DNA of 64,000 nucleotides from Dallia pectoralis. Taxonomy: Eukaryota > Chordata > Actinopteri > Esociformes > Umbridae. Below are positions 12,657 through 24,700 of the stretch, one piece after another (position 1 is the first letter of the stretch; each line of letters opens with the position of its first letter). The notes beneath the pieces are model-generated. The model searched no databases and was not told the origin of the DNA. It saw nothing but the letters and a program-made list of their open reading frames with translations. The translations under genes and the position numbers were made by a program. The DNA is taken from assembly GCA_029465975.1 (NCBI GenBank), contig CM055739.1:5808628-5872627 (forward strand), in the 5' to 3' direction.

Positions 12657-12664
12657 CCACAGCT
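12657..12664 (+). repeat. Right target-site duplication of hAT-like element
   Basis: CCACAGCT, identical to 11076-11083, directly follows the CACACCCCTA terminus. Confidence 0.88.
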
Positions 12665-14228
12665 ATAAACCGGCTTTTAGGTACATCGTCTCACACTGTC
12701 CCACATTGGGTCTCATCCTTGCCTTTGGTGAAACACAATGGCAACTCGAATATTCTGCTCCGGAAATGCCATTATTGTTTTGCTATTGTTACCCGATAAA
12801 AAAAAGCATGTCAATTTACGATCGATGTACATCGTGTACATTTTCGCAGTCACTTGTTCGAGGGCAAACCAGCAGACATTTCACCTTATTGGTTTGGATA
12901 TTTGAACCTGTGATCATTCATTCAGTGGCCCTCTGCTCCATCCACTCAACTAACTACTGTGACTCTTATAAACGGAACAAAAGATGGAGGGAATTTCAGA
13001 AATGTTTTCACGACAGATGAAAGTTACAACAGATTGCTGCATAATGGAAGTTGTTACAACAACCGCTAAGAATTACAGTAAATTCGGTGAATGACTTGTA
13101 CGTTTTGACCCCGTCTCCCATTTCTTGTCGTCTGGTTTCCTGATACTGCACAGGCCATTTTGTGCTGCCAGGGGCCCGGGGGGTGGGGCCACAGACAGCC
13201 AGATGGATTCGGTCACCACTGTAACGACACTCCCTGACCTGACGTCCTGATAAGGGCCTCTCATGGCTTTGAAACAGAGACAGGCAGCCATCAATATCCC
13301 CAGAACAGATAGGCTGGTTTTACTATTTCGGGGAATTCAGAACCTTTGAGGTCACCCCGGATGCACACTCCGTCCTTTATAACGCGGGGTCGATTTGGTA
13401 CAGAGTGGTTGCGGTCGATGGCGATATTGAGGGCCGGCAGAATCATTACGCTCGTGTTCTTGAAGTAAATTATGAAACATATCGGAATGTTTTCCTCCGC
13501 GTTGTGATGGGGCTGTTTAAACCAGGCAAAATGGTAATTTGGAGAATATACAGCATGTCTAATCGATTGAATTTGATCATGTGCACAATTGATTTAAAGT
13601 TGAAATAGGTTAATAATATAATATATTCTTGTTCATTGCTTATACATTCATCCAAATACTAAAATCAAAAAGAATGACAACACAATTTATTAAAAGCAAT
13701 GGACCGAAATTAATTGAAAGGGTTTTAAAACATGTTCTAGTATTTGTGGTGAAAAACAAATATCATTTAACAGTTATGTGACAATTAAACTGTGCAAAAT
13801 TAACCCAGCAGAATAGACCTACCACATAACCATAACGCTTTTTAGTCTCCAATACAATTCACTCGTCATTAACAACTACCAGTTAACTTAAGTGAATACA
13901 CTGACAAGCTATTTGCTTTGTCCATATTGTTTGTGTTAGCATCAAATGCCAGGCGGTGCCCTTGCCGTCATATAGCTCAGGAATACATTTCTCTCAGCGG
14001 CCATACAATTCTTATCCACGGTATGGGCTGTTCACACCGGGGGGATAGGAGTGGTTGAGTGCCAGGAGAAGAGAAGGGGGCTGATCTTATCATAGGGGTG
14101 CAGGATTACACCTCCTCAGCACACTCATCAATGATTCAGTCAATAGTGTCACAAGGCCACTGATGGGAGGGCTGAGAGGCGTGGAGGCGCGTGGTGGGGG
14201 CTAGCTCCCTTATCTTTGTTCTGTGCTG

Positions 14229-14725
14229 TCCTCACTGGACCTGACAGGGCTAGCCTCACTGGACCTGACAGGGCTAGCCTCACTGTACCTGACAGGGCTA
14301 GCCTAGCCTCACTGTACCTGACAGGGCTGTCCTCACTGGACCTGACAGGGCTAGCCTCACTGTACCTGACAGGGCTAGCCTAGCCTCACTGTACCTGACA
14401 GGGCTAGCCTCACTGTATCTGACAGGGCTAGCCTAGCCTCACTGTACCTGCCAGGGCAAGCCTCACTGTACCTGACAGGGCTAGCCTAGCCTCACTGTAC
14501 CTGACAGGGCTAGCCTAGCCTCACTGTACCTGACAGGGCTAGCCTAGCCTCACTGTACCTGACAGGGCTAGCCTCACAGTACCTGACACTGCTAGCCTAG
14601 GCTCACTGTACCTGCCAGGGCTAGCCTAGCCTCACAGTACCTGACACTGCTAGCCTCACTGTACCTGACACTGATAGCCTAGCCTCACTGTACCTGACAG
14701 GGCTAGCATCACTGTACCTGACAGG
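14229..14725. repeat. 24-bp minisatellite (~19 copies)
   Basis: The unit is CTCACTGTACCTGACAGGGC plus TAGC. About half the copies carry a 5-bp extension (CTAGC), making 29 bp. Substitutions such as GGACC/GTACC and AGGG/ACTG mark subfamilies. Confidence 0.93.
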
Positions 14726-16139
14726 TGGGACCGTGTTCCTATCTTGGCCATCGAAAATCCAGGTAACAAGTCACAGGGTTAAGAACATGTCCTTAACATT
14801 ACAACGAGAAATGGATCCATATGAGAATGAAATACAGCCAATCGTGTTATGAAAAGTCAAGCGACGGCAACACTTGCAGAGCAATATTGCAAAAGCCAAT
14901 CAAAATTAATAAGGCAAAGATATGATTAAATATGCACTTCATAGCTGCTATGTCCTGCCTGAAGGGTCTGGGAGGTTTCCACGGCAACCTGGACCTACTT
15001 TTTTGCTTAATTGACAACTAATTTGCCATCTGCCTGTCACTTTCGATGCGGCTGCATAAGTGGAAGAGGACATTTGACAGGGAATTATTTTTCGCTGCGA
15101 ACATGCCTCGCTAAGCACCTGGGGTGTGTTTATTCAGTTGATTCTGCTGCAAACAGAAGGCTTTGCAACTGAACCAGAAGTTTCCGTTGAGCACGTGAAT
15201 GCCACAGTATGTTCAACAACAGCGGGTTAAGAAAACTCATATTAGTCTTAGTTACGGTCTAAATAGGGAGAAGTGATTAACTATCAGAGACATTCCAGAA
15301 GGCCCCAGGATCAACGACACATTTAATTACAGAATCTCAGAACATTCAAAATAAAACAACCATGTGACCAATAGAAAACTCTTTGACCGAAAGCGAATGA
15401 TAATAAGTGGATACTCTTGCTACTATATGTCATGGTTACGTGATTAAATCCTTTTGGGAGAAAAACATATTGAACTTGTTTCAAAATAGATGAACCACGA
15501 CGAGCAGCTTGGATGAAGCATAATTGACTCAATTCCGCGCTCGTTAGAGAATCATGTGTCATTTCACTAATTAACCATTGTAAGGAAATTAAACTCGGAA
15601 ACAGTACTAGGTTTTCATGTGTAAACATATTTACACCACAGTAACCATGAGAGAATAATGAGCTTTTTAATCAAATTAACAGCTTTTTTTGGTGAAATAC
15701 AAAACGGCATCCTATCATGTTTTATTTAGCGGTGAATCACTAAATAAGTGTCAATCACTTTCAGTTGCCCAGGGTGACCCAATGGTAAAAACCGTTGCTT
15801 CTAGGTTGCCAGACTCACTCATAAATGCTATTAAAACACACTCTACCTGGTCTCCCTTCTGTCCAACAAAGACTAAAATCTAACTAGATCAGACGTTAAG
15901 TGTCACAAACATATATTTCAAATCTAACTTTCACTTTACAGTTTCCCTAACGCCACGCTGCGAATTTAGATTTTTAAATTATGTCGACAACAAATAAACA
16001 ACAAAACAGTTCTTGACGGTGCATTAAACTAGCTGTTTTGTGGATGGGTCAAGTGTAGTGCAAGCTCTGTCTCTGTGTGTATATACATATATGTATACAC
16101 ACATACATAAATTATATATATATATATACAGCACCAGTG

Positions 16140-16202
16140 GGACATTTGGTTTCATGTGAATGGATAAGTATGTCCAAATGTTTGACGGGTACAGTAAATG
16201 TA
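16140..16202 (+). mobile_element. Tc1-like element end fragment
   Basis: GGATAAGTATGTCCAAATGT and TTGACGGGTACAGTAAATG match the same Tc1-like terminal sequence as 25-82. A TA-rich imperfect palindrome (ATATACATATATGTATAC) lies just before it. Confidence 0.45.
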
Positions 16203-16285
16203 TTAAATCATTTTGGAAATCTATTTCAGAGTTACTTCCCTACTCACTGCAGACTTAATACACAGACCGGCTACATCTCTGTTTA

Positions 16286-16287
<2 letters not shown>

Positions 16288-16316
<29 letters not shown>
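16288..16316 (+). repeat. (TG)14 microsatellite
   Basis: Uninterrupted TG dinucleotide repeat, CA in transcript sense. Confidence 0.97.
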
Positions 16317-16318
<2 letters not shown>

Positions 16319-16797
16319 CCCCAGGGTCTGGTGCACTAGAGGTAATTTGGTTGAGCGCTTTGCCGTCCCCTGAGAGAGCCCAGAATGGATGAGGCGAGGC
16401 TGGGTCTTTTCTTAAATGATCTTGTCTGAGCCCTGGAGGCCCGCAGAGGGAGGATGGTTTATAAGCACAGCGCCTTTTAGTGGTGATGATGATGATGTTA
16501 CAGACCCTGGACACAGGATCACTTCACCACATCACAAATAAAGATGGAGGATATTCGGATATTTTTTTGCTTTTCGGAGGATTGAAAAGAGCAAACACAG
16601 ATGCCATTTCCACGGCTGTCTCTTCAGTCAGACCGCCTTCAATAATATGAAATATAAGAAATATTGTACTCAAACAGAACCGCTAACAGCCGTGGAATCC
16701 AACTTCCATTGAATTGAATGGGAACTCTGTCGCGGATATAACAGTGAACCGGTACTCTGTACGGTTCTGGCAAACAGATGAGTGGACCAGCCCCTAC

Positions 16798-16917
16798 CTG
16801 CAGGAGAAGGTCTGAAGCAGGCCGGACTCTCTGCTGAAAAAGGACACTCATGGAACGGTTCTGTTGCTCCAGGTCAAACACCCGAGTCCGCAGCTTCAGG
16901 CACTCCTCTCTTAGATC
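16798..16917 (-). CDS. nckap5: NCKAP5 coding exon, end of coiled coil (120 nt)
   Basis: The acceptor is TTGTTGTTGTCAG just above 16917 and the donor is CTGCAG|GTAGGG at 16797. The exon is 40 codons: DLREECLKLRTRVFDLEQQN followed by RSMSVLFQQRVRPASDLLLQ. The DLR-EC-KL--RVFDLE-QN block is diagnostic for NCKAP5/NCKAP5L. Phase is 0 at both ends. The intron upstream carries an 11-bp tandem array from 16975, and the transcript has no AG dinucleotide between the acceptor and about 17148. A continuous minus-strand open frame runs from the array into the exon, but this reflects the stop-free repeat and not an extended exon. Confidence 0.93.
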
Positions 16918-16974
16918 CTGACAACAACAACAACATGGAGAGATATTCGTCACAACACGGAAGGGTGAACCCAG

Positions 16975-17284
16975 GGATGCATGTGTGATGCGTGTGTGAT
17001 GCGTGTGTGATGCATGTGTGATGCATGTGTGATGCATGTGTGATGCATGTGTGATGCGTGTGTGATGCGTGTGTGATGCATGTGTGATGCGTGTGTGATG
17101 CGTGTGTGATGCGTGTGGGATGCGTGTGTGATGCATGTGTGATGCATCTGTGATGCATGTGGGATGCGTGTGTGATGCGTGTGTGATGCGTGTGTGATGC
17201 GTGTGTGATGCGTGTGTGATGCGTGTGTGATGCGTGTGGGATGCGTGTGTGATGCATGTGTGATGCATCTGTGATGCATGTGTG
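16975..17284. repeat. 11-bp minisatellite (~28 copies)
   Basis: The unit is TGATGCGTGTG, with TGATGCATGTG, GGATGC and ATCTG variants. A block of 11 units recurs at an offset of 121 bp (the GGGATGC to ATCTG pattern ending near 17160 and again near 17281). The array is open in all three minus frames (His/Thr/Ser-rich), which is a by-product of the repeat. Confidence 0.95.
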
Positions 17285-17470
17285 TAATAAATAGCCCAAC
17301 TCTGGTTAATTTCTTGAAATGTGTGCGACTTCATCAACTAATTTCTTCTAAAATAATGAAAATCCTTTCTAAGCGTTATTGCATTCCATATCCCACTTTC
17401 AACCTCCTACTTCCTGGATTTTGTACTTTTTACTCAACCTAGGCTTATTTACAAGCATAATGATGGGTTC

Positions 17471-19233
17471 TCATTACCCCACCCTATTAGTGTTATTATG
17501 CCTATATACCACACCTGTTATAATCATTACCCCACCCTATTACTGTTATTATGTATATATACCACACCTGTTATAATCATTACCCCACCCTATTAGTGTT
17601 ATTATGCCTATATACCACACCTGTTATAATCATTACCCCACCCTATTACTGTTATTATGTATATATACCACACCTGTTGTAATCATTACCACACCCTATT
17701 ACTGTTATTATGTATATATACCACACCTGTTATAATCATTACCCCACCCTATTACTGTTATTATGTATATATACCACACCTGTTATAATCATTACCCCAC
17801 CCTATTACTGTTATTATGTATATATACCACACCTGTTATAATCATTACCCCACCCTATTACTGTTATTATGTATATATACCACACCTGTTATAATCATTA
17901 CCCCACCCTATTACTGTTATTATGTATATATACCACACCTGTTATAATCATTACCCCACCCTATTACTGTTATTATGTATATATACCACACCTGTTATAA
18001 TCATTACCCCACCCTATTACTGTTATTATGTATATATACCACACCTGTTATAATCATTACCCCACCCTATTAGTGTTATTATGCCTATATACCACACCTG
18101 TTATAATCATTACCCCACCCTATTACTGTTATTATGTATATATACCACACCTGTTATAATCATTACCCCACCCTATTACTGTTATTATGTATATATACCA
18201 CACCTGTTATAATCATTACCCCACCCTATTACTGTTATTATGTATATATACCACACCTGTTATAATCATTACCCCACCCTATTAGTGTTATTATGTATAT
18301 ATACCACACCTGTTATAATCATTACCCCACCCTATTAGTGTTATTATGTATATATACCACACCTGTTATAATCATTACCCCACCCTATTAGTGTTATTAT
18401 GCCTATATACCACACCTGTTATAATCATTACCCCACCCTATTAGTGTTATTATGCCTATATACCACACCTGTTATAATCATTACCCCACCCTATTACTGT
18501 TATTATGTATATATACCACACCTGTTATAATCATTACCCCACCCTATTACTGTTATTATGTATATATACCACACCTGTTATAATCATTACCCCACCCTAT
18601 TACTGTTATTATGTATATATACCACACCTGTTATAATCATTACCCCACCCTATTACTGTTATTATGTATATATACCACACCTGTTATAATCATTACCCCA
18701 CCCTATTACGGTTATTATGTATATATACCACACATGTTCTAATCATTACCCCACTCTATTACTGTTATTATGCCTATATACCACACCTGTTATAATCATT
18801 ACCCCACCCTATTAGTGTTATTATGTATATATACCACACCTGTTATAATCATTACCCCACCCTATTACTGTTATTATGTATATATACCACACCTGTTATA
18901 ATCATTACCCCACCCTATTACTGTTATTATGTATATATACCACCTGTTATAATCATTACCCCACCCTATTACTGTTATTATGCCTATATACCACACCTGT
19001 TATAATCATTACCCCACCCTATTAGTGTTATTATGTATATATACCACACCTGTTATAATCATTACCCCACCCTATTACTGTTATTATGCCTATATACCAC
19101 ACCTGTTATAATCATTACCCCACCCTATTAGTGTTATTATGTATATATACCACACCTGTTATAATCATTACCCCACCCTATTACTGTTATTATGCCTATA
19201 TACCACACCTGTTATAATCATTACCCCACCCTA
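17471..19233. repeat. 53-bp minisatellite (~33 copies)
   Basis: The consensus unit runs ATTATGTATATATACCACAC, CTGTTATAATCATTACCCCA, CCCTATTACTGTT. Most copies are identical except at two linked sites: TATTACTG/TATTAGTG and ATGTATAT/ATGCCTAT. A few single changes occur, for example near 18710-18760. Low divergence implies recent expansion or homogenisation. In transcript sense every unit contains ATAACAG|GTGTGG, a donor-like site. Confidence 0.97.
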
Positions 19234-19377
19234 ATTATGACTTTAATAAGTAATGTTGTTTCAAACATGTGGTCAAATATTTGATTCGCCACAGACAAGA
19301 ATCCTCCGAGGCCCAACCTACCTATGTTATGATTGACGATTGAGAACATATTTAACACTGTTGCTATAGAAACCTAC

Positions 19378-19416
19378 CTTCTGAGTGAGAAGGGCCTGCA
19401 CAACTTGATTTGCAAC
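19378..19416 (-). CDS. nckap5: NCKAP5 39-nt micro-exon (VANQVVQALLTQK)
   Basis: A 13-codon micro-exon, too short for a normal ORF scan. Minus-strand sequence reads CTCTTTCAG|GTTGCAAATCAAGTT and ends ACTCAGAAG|GTAGGTT. The product VANQVVQALLTQK is a conserved NCKAP5 segment that must join CLDE to DLREEC, and the flanking exons end and start in phase 0 as required. Both splice sites are close to consensus. The exon is symmetric and could be included or skipped without a frameshift. A 33-copy 53-bp minisatellite starts 144 nt downstream of its donor. Confidence 0.93.
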
Positions 19417-21654
19417 CTGAAAGAGCGGTGGGAAGAAAGGAAAAAAAACATTGAATACAAGCTTTTTATTGACTCACTAAGATTGGGTGCGAGAGAGAAA
19501 CACAGTCCAAACTGCCCCACACAGTCCAAACTGCCCCACACAGTCCAAACTGCCCCACGCGTGCCAACGCTGCACCCCCGGCCCCCGCCCTAAAAACAAC
19601 TTACCCTCCAGTTACTTAGACCTCACAATGTTTAATTGTTTTCTGTTGATCCGTTATTGACAGCAGTTTCGACGCTGATGTAGCGGCTAGGAGAGGGAAG
19701 GTCGGTGTCCCAAATGGTACCCTCCATCCCAAAGTAGTGCACTGGCACCTGACCACAATGAGCTCTGGTCACAACTTAGTGGACTGTGTAGGATTTAGAG
19801 TGAAATTTGGGACACGTGCAGCGAGTGTGAGAGGAGAAGTGGCGGGATAAAGAGCCTTTGTGTCAGGGTTTTGGCCGCAGAGCTCCTCACACCACTTGAG
19901 TTCAGACCACAGATCCCCATCGACTCAGGCTCCGATTACAGCTCATTGATTGCTTGTTAATTCACTGTAAACGCACATTTGCTTTTTCTCACAGTTGTCG
20001 CCTCTCTCGCTCTGCCTCGCTCTTATTGAATGCTGTGCCGTGGTAATGGAATGAACTTGACGAGGTGATCGGTGACGTGAGGAGCTTCTCCTGTAGAACT
20101 GACGGGGCGAGCAGTCAAAATAAACGAGTTATAATCGTCAAGTCGGGACTTAGGAAAGCTGCGACCGTTTACATCTCAAGTTGAATCAAGTGGAATGTTA
20201 CAAACATCTGATGCATTGTTAAATGTGGCATAATCTTCTCTGCCATTTGCTCAGATTTTCCCAACAACAAATATCCGTAGAAACCCAGGGGCAAGCCCAA
20301 ACGAGGCGCCACTCTACTTATGTACAGACAATCCCCCACAAGTGACCAGGCCGGGCATCCTGCACGGTTTCGGTGTGGCGCTCTGAGCGCGTCGACAGTT
20401 GTTACCGCCTCACCGGGAGGGAGTCCTGCGTCAGCACATGATCATTAGCGTACCGGCTGTTGTCAGACGAGACAGGGAAGTGGCCACGGAGGAAAACACA
20501 GCACTGAGCCAGCGTGGCCACCCAGGTCCGGGCATGGTGAGAGCAAGGAAGTTGAGGAGGGATTTGGACTTTCACCGCCCCGGGCGTCAACTGCGAAGCC
20601 TGCTGCCGTACGAGATGGAGTTTCATACCGCACGTCTGGATAGTCGCAAAGCAATCGCCTAGCCTGTTGTTGTGTTGCCGACACACCTGGACTGATCTCA
20701 GATCATTTCAGGGGTGTTCCTCTCTTACCCTACGAGGTCCGGAGTATCGCGGTTGTCTGGTTATCGGTAATTGCACCCGCCTGGTGGCCCAGGTCGAAAT
20801 AAGAAGCTGATCAGAAGGTGGGAATGAAGAACCGAGTGGAATCGGCCTTGAAGTCCAGGGTTACGTTCGAGGGCATTATTCATACTCAGGTTCTCAATCT
20901 TCATTTCTCGCTCTCTCTTTCTGCCTGCCTTTCCTGTTATCTCTCAATCCTTCTGTCGCTTTCCTTTCTCTATCACCTTCTCTCCATCTGTCTTTCAATT
21001 CTTCTTTCTTTCATTACCTGTCATTAACTGTCTCAACATCCATCTATGTCTGTCCATGCGCCCCTCATCCCCCTCCCTCCCTCCCTCCCTCCCTCAGTAA
21101 AGCCCTGTACTCAGGCCATATGAGCTCCAGAAGTTGGCACCAGGGTGCATTAGGCCAGTCTGTCCCTCCTGGCAGTCTCAGGCCCACAGCCTCTCCTTGG
21201 ACTTACTCAGCGTGAAGGCCCAGCCAAAGAGCTCATTAATTGTTGTCATTTGGCCCCCTAAGGAAGCTATTTACTCGGCTTTTCACAATCTGACAACACT
21301 GATTGCCAACGGAACATACAATTCACCATAGTTACGTTTAATATTGAATAGGAAGCGCTCACTGATAGTAATATAATCGCATAGTATAATATAATATAAT
21401 ATACTGCGGAACGGCGTTAGTAACATGTCCCATTAGCGGTGTGCACGAAATCATAGCGAACGTTGGTAGCGACGGAGACGCTGTAGACCGTGAGATAGTA
21501 ATTGCGGGTAAAGTTGCTGCAGTTAGAGGTTAGAATCCATCAGAACAGCGCGGAAAAGAACACGTGTTTTGGGAGGATAGGTTGTCATTAGTGCGGTGAA
21601 AGCCAGGATCCCATAGGAGGGCCTCGCAAAAAGAAAGACAGTCGGGATCCTCAC
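19417..21654 (-). other. NCKAP5 intron, 2.2 kb
   Basis: It contains a small triplicated motif (CACAGTCCAAACTGCCCCA, about 19501-19556), the foldback element at 19705-19815, a CT-rich stretch (about 20905-21095) and a (TAATA)n patch near 21380-21403. The open frames at 20399-20686 overlap on both strands and lack splice or family support. Confidence 0.75.
19705..19815. mobile_element. Small foldback/MITE-like element (111 bp)
   Basis: The ends GTGTCCCAAAT and ATTTGGGACAC are perfect 11-bp inverted repeats. The interior has AAAGTAGTGCACT and AGCTCTGGTCA, typical of an abundant short repeat of salmonid and pike genomes (general knowledge, not searched). Degenerate relatives are suspected at 27985-28095 and 52112-52215. 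Confidence 0.65.
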
Positions 21655-21723
21655 CTCATCTAGACAGCACTCATACTGTTCCCTCTGGCTCTCGTTCTCC
21701 ATGGCCAGAGCTGAGTTCTCCTC
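21655..21723 (-). CDS. nckap5: NCKAP5 coding exon, coiled coil (69 nt)
   Basis: The acceptor is TTCTGTGCAG and the donor is GATGAG|GTGAGG, a strong consensus. The exon is 23 codons: EENSALAMENESQREQYECC then LDE. The ENSAL-x-EN-x-QREQYE-CLDE block is one of the best conserved segments of the NCKAP5 family. It continues the coiled coil directly from the preceding LRTLE. Phase is 0 at both ends. The next residues of the family (VANQVVQALLTQK) are found as a separate micro-exon at 19378-19416. Confidence 0.93.
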
Positions 21724-24700
21724 CTGCACAGAAAAACCCACAGTTAGAACGTCCATTAACATTACACCATTAAAGGCAATTCACACAGTTGTGTGTGCAT
21801 TAGACACATTAAAAGTAATTGACCAGAAAGTAAAAATAGAAGGGTGAAAGAAATGATACGAGCAAGAGCGGGCAAAGCCTGTGAGCTACTGAGCTACTGC
21901 ACATTACAGCTTGTAATTTGTAATTACTGCATGTAATTCCAAAATACATATTCTAGATGCAAAATTAAATTGATTTAAATTATATTTATACGAATATACA
22001 TTGTCTGTATATGACAGTCAGAGGTTACGGCAAACGAAACAATGCCAGAAGGGTTTGTGGGCCCAGTCTCTCCAAGCGTTCCACGTATATGAAATTGTTT
22101 TCAAGCAACAAATCATATCCATGTCCCGTGTGTCATGTGAATCCCCGTCGCCACGGGAGAAGATCACAATGAGAGAGGATTCACCGGGGGTGGAAAAGGT
22201 CAGGTGTCCAGCGAAAGATTGAGGCCGAACAATAAAAACACACAGAAGTATCTCGCCAACAAAAGGTCAAGGGGATTGAAGTTATGATGTTGAACTTTAA
22301 AGGTACAAGTTAGGAGTTGTGTAGAAGCGGTCGGAATGGACTAATGTGAATATTCCCTTGTTTTCGGAGAGAGGGCGAGGGGCGAACAGGTGGGGGTGGG
22401 GGCGATTGCTTCACCTTTAAGGGAGAGGGGCTATTGATCTGCTGTGTTTCTCATTTATCAAATGCAGGCGGGGCAGGCAGACCATATTAGAAACTGTCAA
22501 CATCGCTCCGACCAGTTCAGCCCGCTCACCCCATATGCCCTTTAGTACAAACAGCCAGGCTTTGTTTAAAATACAGGAGAAGTAATTGCACCTAACACAT
22601 TCCACTGCCCTAATCGAGGTGGCACGTAGCTATCCGGTAGAAGGACAAGAGGAAGTAGAAAAGCTTTAATGAAGACTGAAAACAACTTGAGATATCCAGA
22701 TATGCTAAGCTCTTCTCCAATAAAAACCCATTACTACCATTATGGTTTCCATATTATTAGAGTAAAAGCTTCTAGCGCAGACGAATAATTACCCATTGAT
22801 TGCATAATAAAAGCGAGCATTCTGTGTGTTTATCATATTCTTTGTGTTGATTGCGACAGGTTGAATCCTATTTGTCCGTGTATTGGGGAAATGTGCGGTG
22901 GCATGTTACAATGACAGCATAGTTGATTTGTAGAGTTAATGGAAAACATGCCTGTGACCTATTAGCTTATACCTGATAAACGCACGTCAATGTTTGTGCA
23001 CTAAAAGCTTCGGAAATGCTTTCATTATCGCGGTCTATATCCTCTGTTGAAAAAACATAATGGCCTGGCTTTGCAGTCATTAACTAAATATATTATAATA
23101 TATAATATAAAATTCAAAGTATTAGTTGAACCTAAATGAGAGACAGGTAGACTTAAACTAGATAAATAGGTGGTAAAGCCTAATATCACGCTGAGCATAG
23201 TGAATAAATACAGAGCTACGAATGCAATGCATTAAAATAAAATCTATAAAATCAATGTTGCATTGGAGGACAAAATGACAACTGAATAACATAACAACAA
23301 GTATAAAGGCCAACTAATGTATGTGAAAGCATTACTCTAGCTTCTGCTTCATTAACAGAATGACTGAAACACGCATACACTGGTATATAGACAGAACGGA
23401 TTCACGATCAGCCATGAGCGTTTCTCCTGTGAGGTCACCTGACTAAAGGCGGGGCTTTTGAACTGTCATGATCGTAACCGCGGGATACTCTCTGGAGAGC
23501 AGGGCGGACGAGGCATCTGAGACTCGAGCACACAGCGGTCGTGCACCTAGAGGTCTGCAGAGGGAGGGAGAAGGGTATCGGATGGGCGGGGCGAGAGTAT
23601 CCAATGGGCTCCTGTGATTGGACAGGATTTTAGAGACAGGCCAGCGTTGTAACGAGAGTGGCAGCTGTCCGCCTTCAACACTCCCCAGGGCTACTCTGTC
23701 TTCTCCTGGCATGCGGATGCCAACTGTGCCAAGCAGTGCTACAGTGTTGGCAAACAATAATACGTGAATGTTATTGTTGTATTGGTCTCAATCAGTCCTA
23801 CGTCCACAAATTAACCAAATGCATAATCACTGAACAATGTTTTTTAGTTGTTATCGTAAATGACATATAGGTATATCTAGGGTAGAGGAAAAGCATGAAA
23901 TTATATTTCGAGCATCTGTAAAAAGTAAAAAAAAAAACACAATGTTTTCCCACTCCGGTTATTCCCCCCGAAAAAAGGGATTCAATCTAAGCTTAAAGTA
24001 AACGCCGTATTTAAATGCATAGCATGTCCGCCATGCTAATGAATGGTATCAGTTAGGCCGGCCTGGTGGGGGGAAATAGAAACAGGCGCCCTGATTTAGT
24101 GTCACCGTCATTTACACATAACAAAAGCCGGTGATGTATGGCCTGGCTGCGGTTCTACCCGGTTCCCTGCCCGAGGAGCATCCATCACGGACGCGACGGG
24201 ACGGAGGAAAACCGCAGATAACTTTTGATAAAGTCGTTTAGAATTCAGCGTTTTTTTTGGGTCAGCCGTTGTTTCTGGAGACTCCGGGGAGGAGGGCTTC
24301 TACAGTGAGAGGAGGCGCTAAGGGACAATCAGCTGCACTATCCTTCAATCCAATTAACCGTAGCTTCTGTTTGTGTCGGTGTTGAGTACGAGCACGTGTT
24401 AATACGGCAGTTAATAACGGCGGTAGAACTTGCCGGTTTCTCCAGTCCCACGCACGGCAGGTCTGATTTCTCTCACGTCTGACCCGTCCAATCAGACCCG
24501 GGCTCAAGCAGTATTCCTTTTTTTGCACTTGGCCGACTGTGAGGTTGATTGTGTTAATAAATTCCCAAAGGTGCGAATCTGGCGTAATCGGCCGCTCAAA
24601 GCGTTTTAACGTTAGCCTCAACAGCCCTTGTGACACAATGGGACCCTTTGTGAGATCCATTAAGCCTTAATAGACTGAGCTCCTTAAAGGGATAGTTCCA

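Larger units (their letters stand above)
8891..16797 (-). other. NCKAP5 intron, 7.9 kb
   Basis: This intron holds a Tc1-like fragment (about 9751-9960), a complete hAT-like element (11084-12656), a 24-bp minisatellite (14229-14725), a Tc1 end fragment (about 16140-16200) and a (TG)14 tract at 16288-16316. The segment at about 9180-9500 looks non-repetitive and TAAT-rich and may be conserved non-coding DNA. The stretches 12665-14228 and 14726-16100 show nothing I can name. Confidence 0.75.
16918..19377 (-). other. NCKAP5 intron, 2.46 kb, mostly tandem repeat
   Basis: This intron lies between the 39-nt micro-exon and the 120-nt exon. Two arrays (17471-19233 and 16975-17284) account for about 2.07 kb, roughly 84% of its length. 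Only about 190 bp between the arrays, 144 bp at the micro-exon end and 57 bp at the acceptor end are unique. Confidence 0.9.

Noticed and set aside
16639..17337. 232-residue His/Thr-rich open frame containing a real exon
   Set aside because: Only 16798-16917 is exonic. The rest is intron: the 11-bp array happens to lack stops, and the 120-nt exon has proper splice sites at both ends.
17471..19233. CRISPR-like array of regular units
   Set aside because: Units are contiguous with no unique spacers, in a vertebrate intron; it is a minisatellite.
20399..20686. Overlapping open frames on both strands
   Set aside because: GC-rich local composition gives few stops; no homology or start context is convincing.
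24262..24660. 132-aa open frame on the minus strand
   Set aside because: No recognised motif, no splice context, lies inside an NCKAP5 intron between conserved adjoining exons. It could instead be non-coding conserved sequence.
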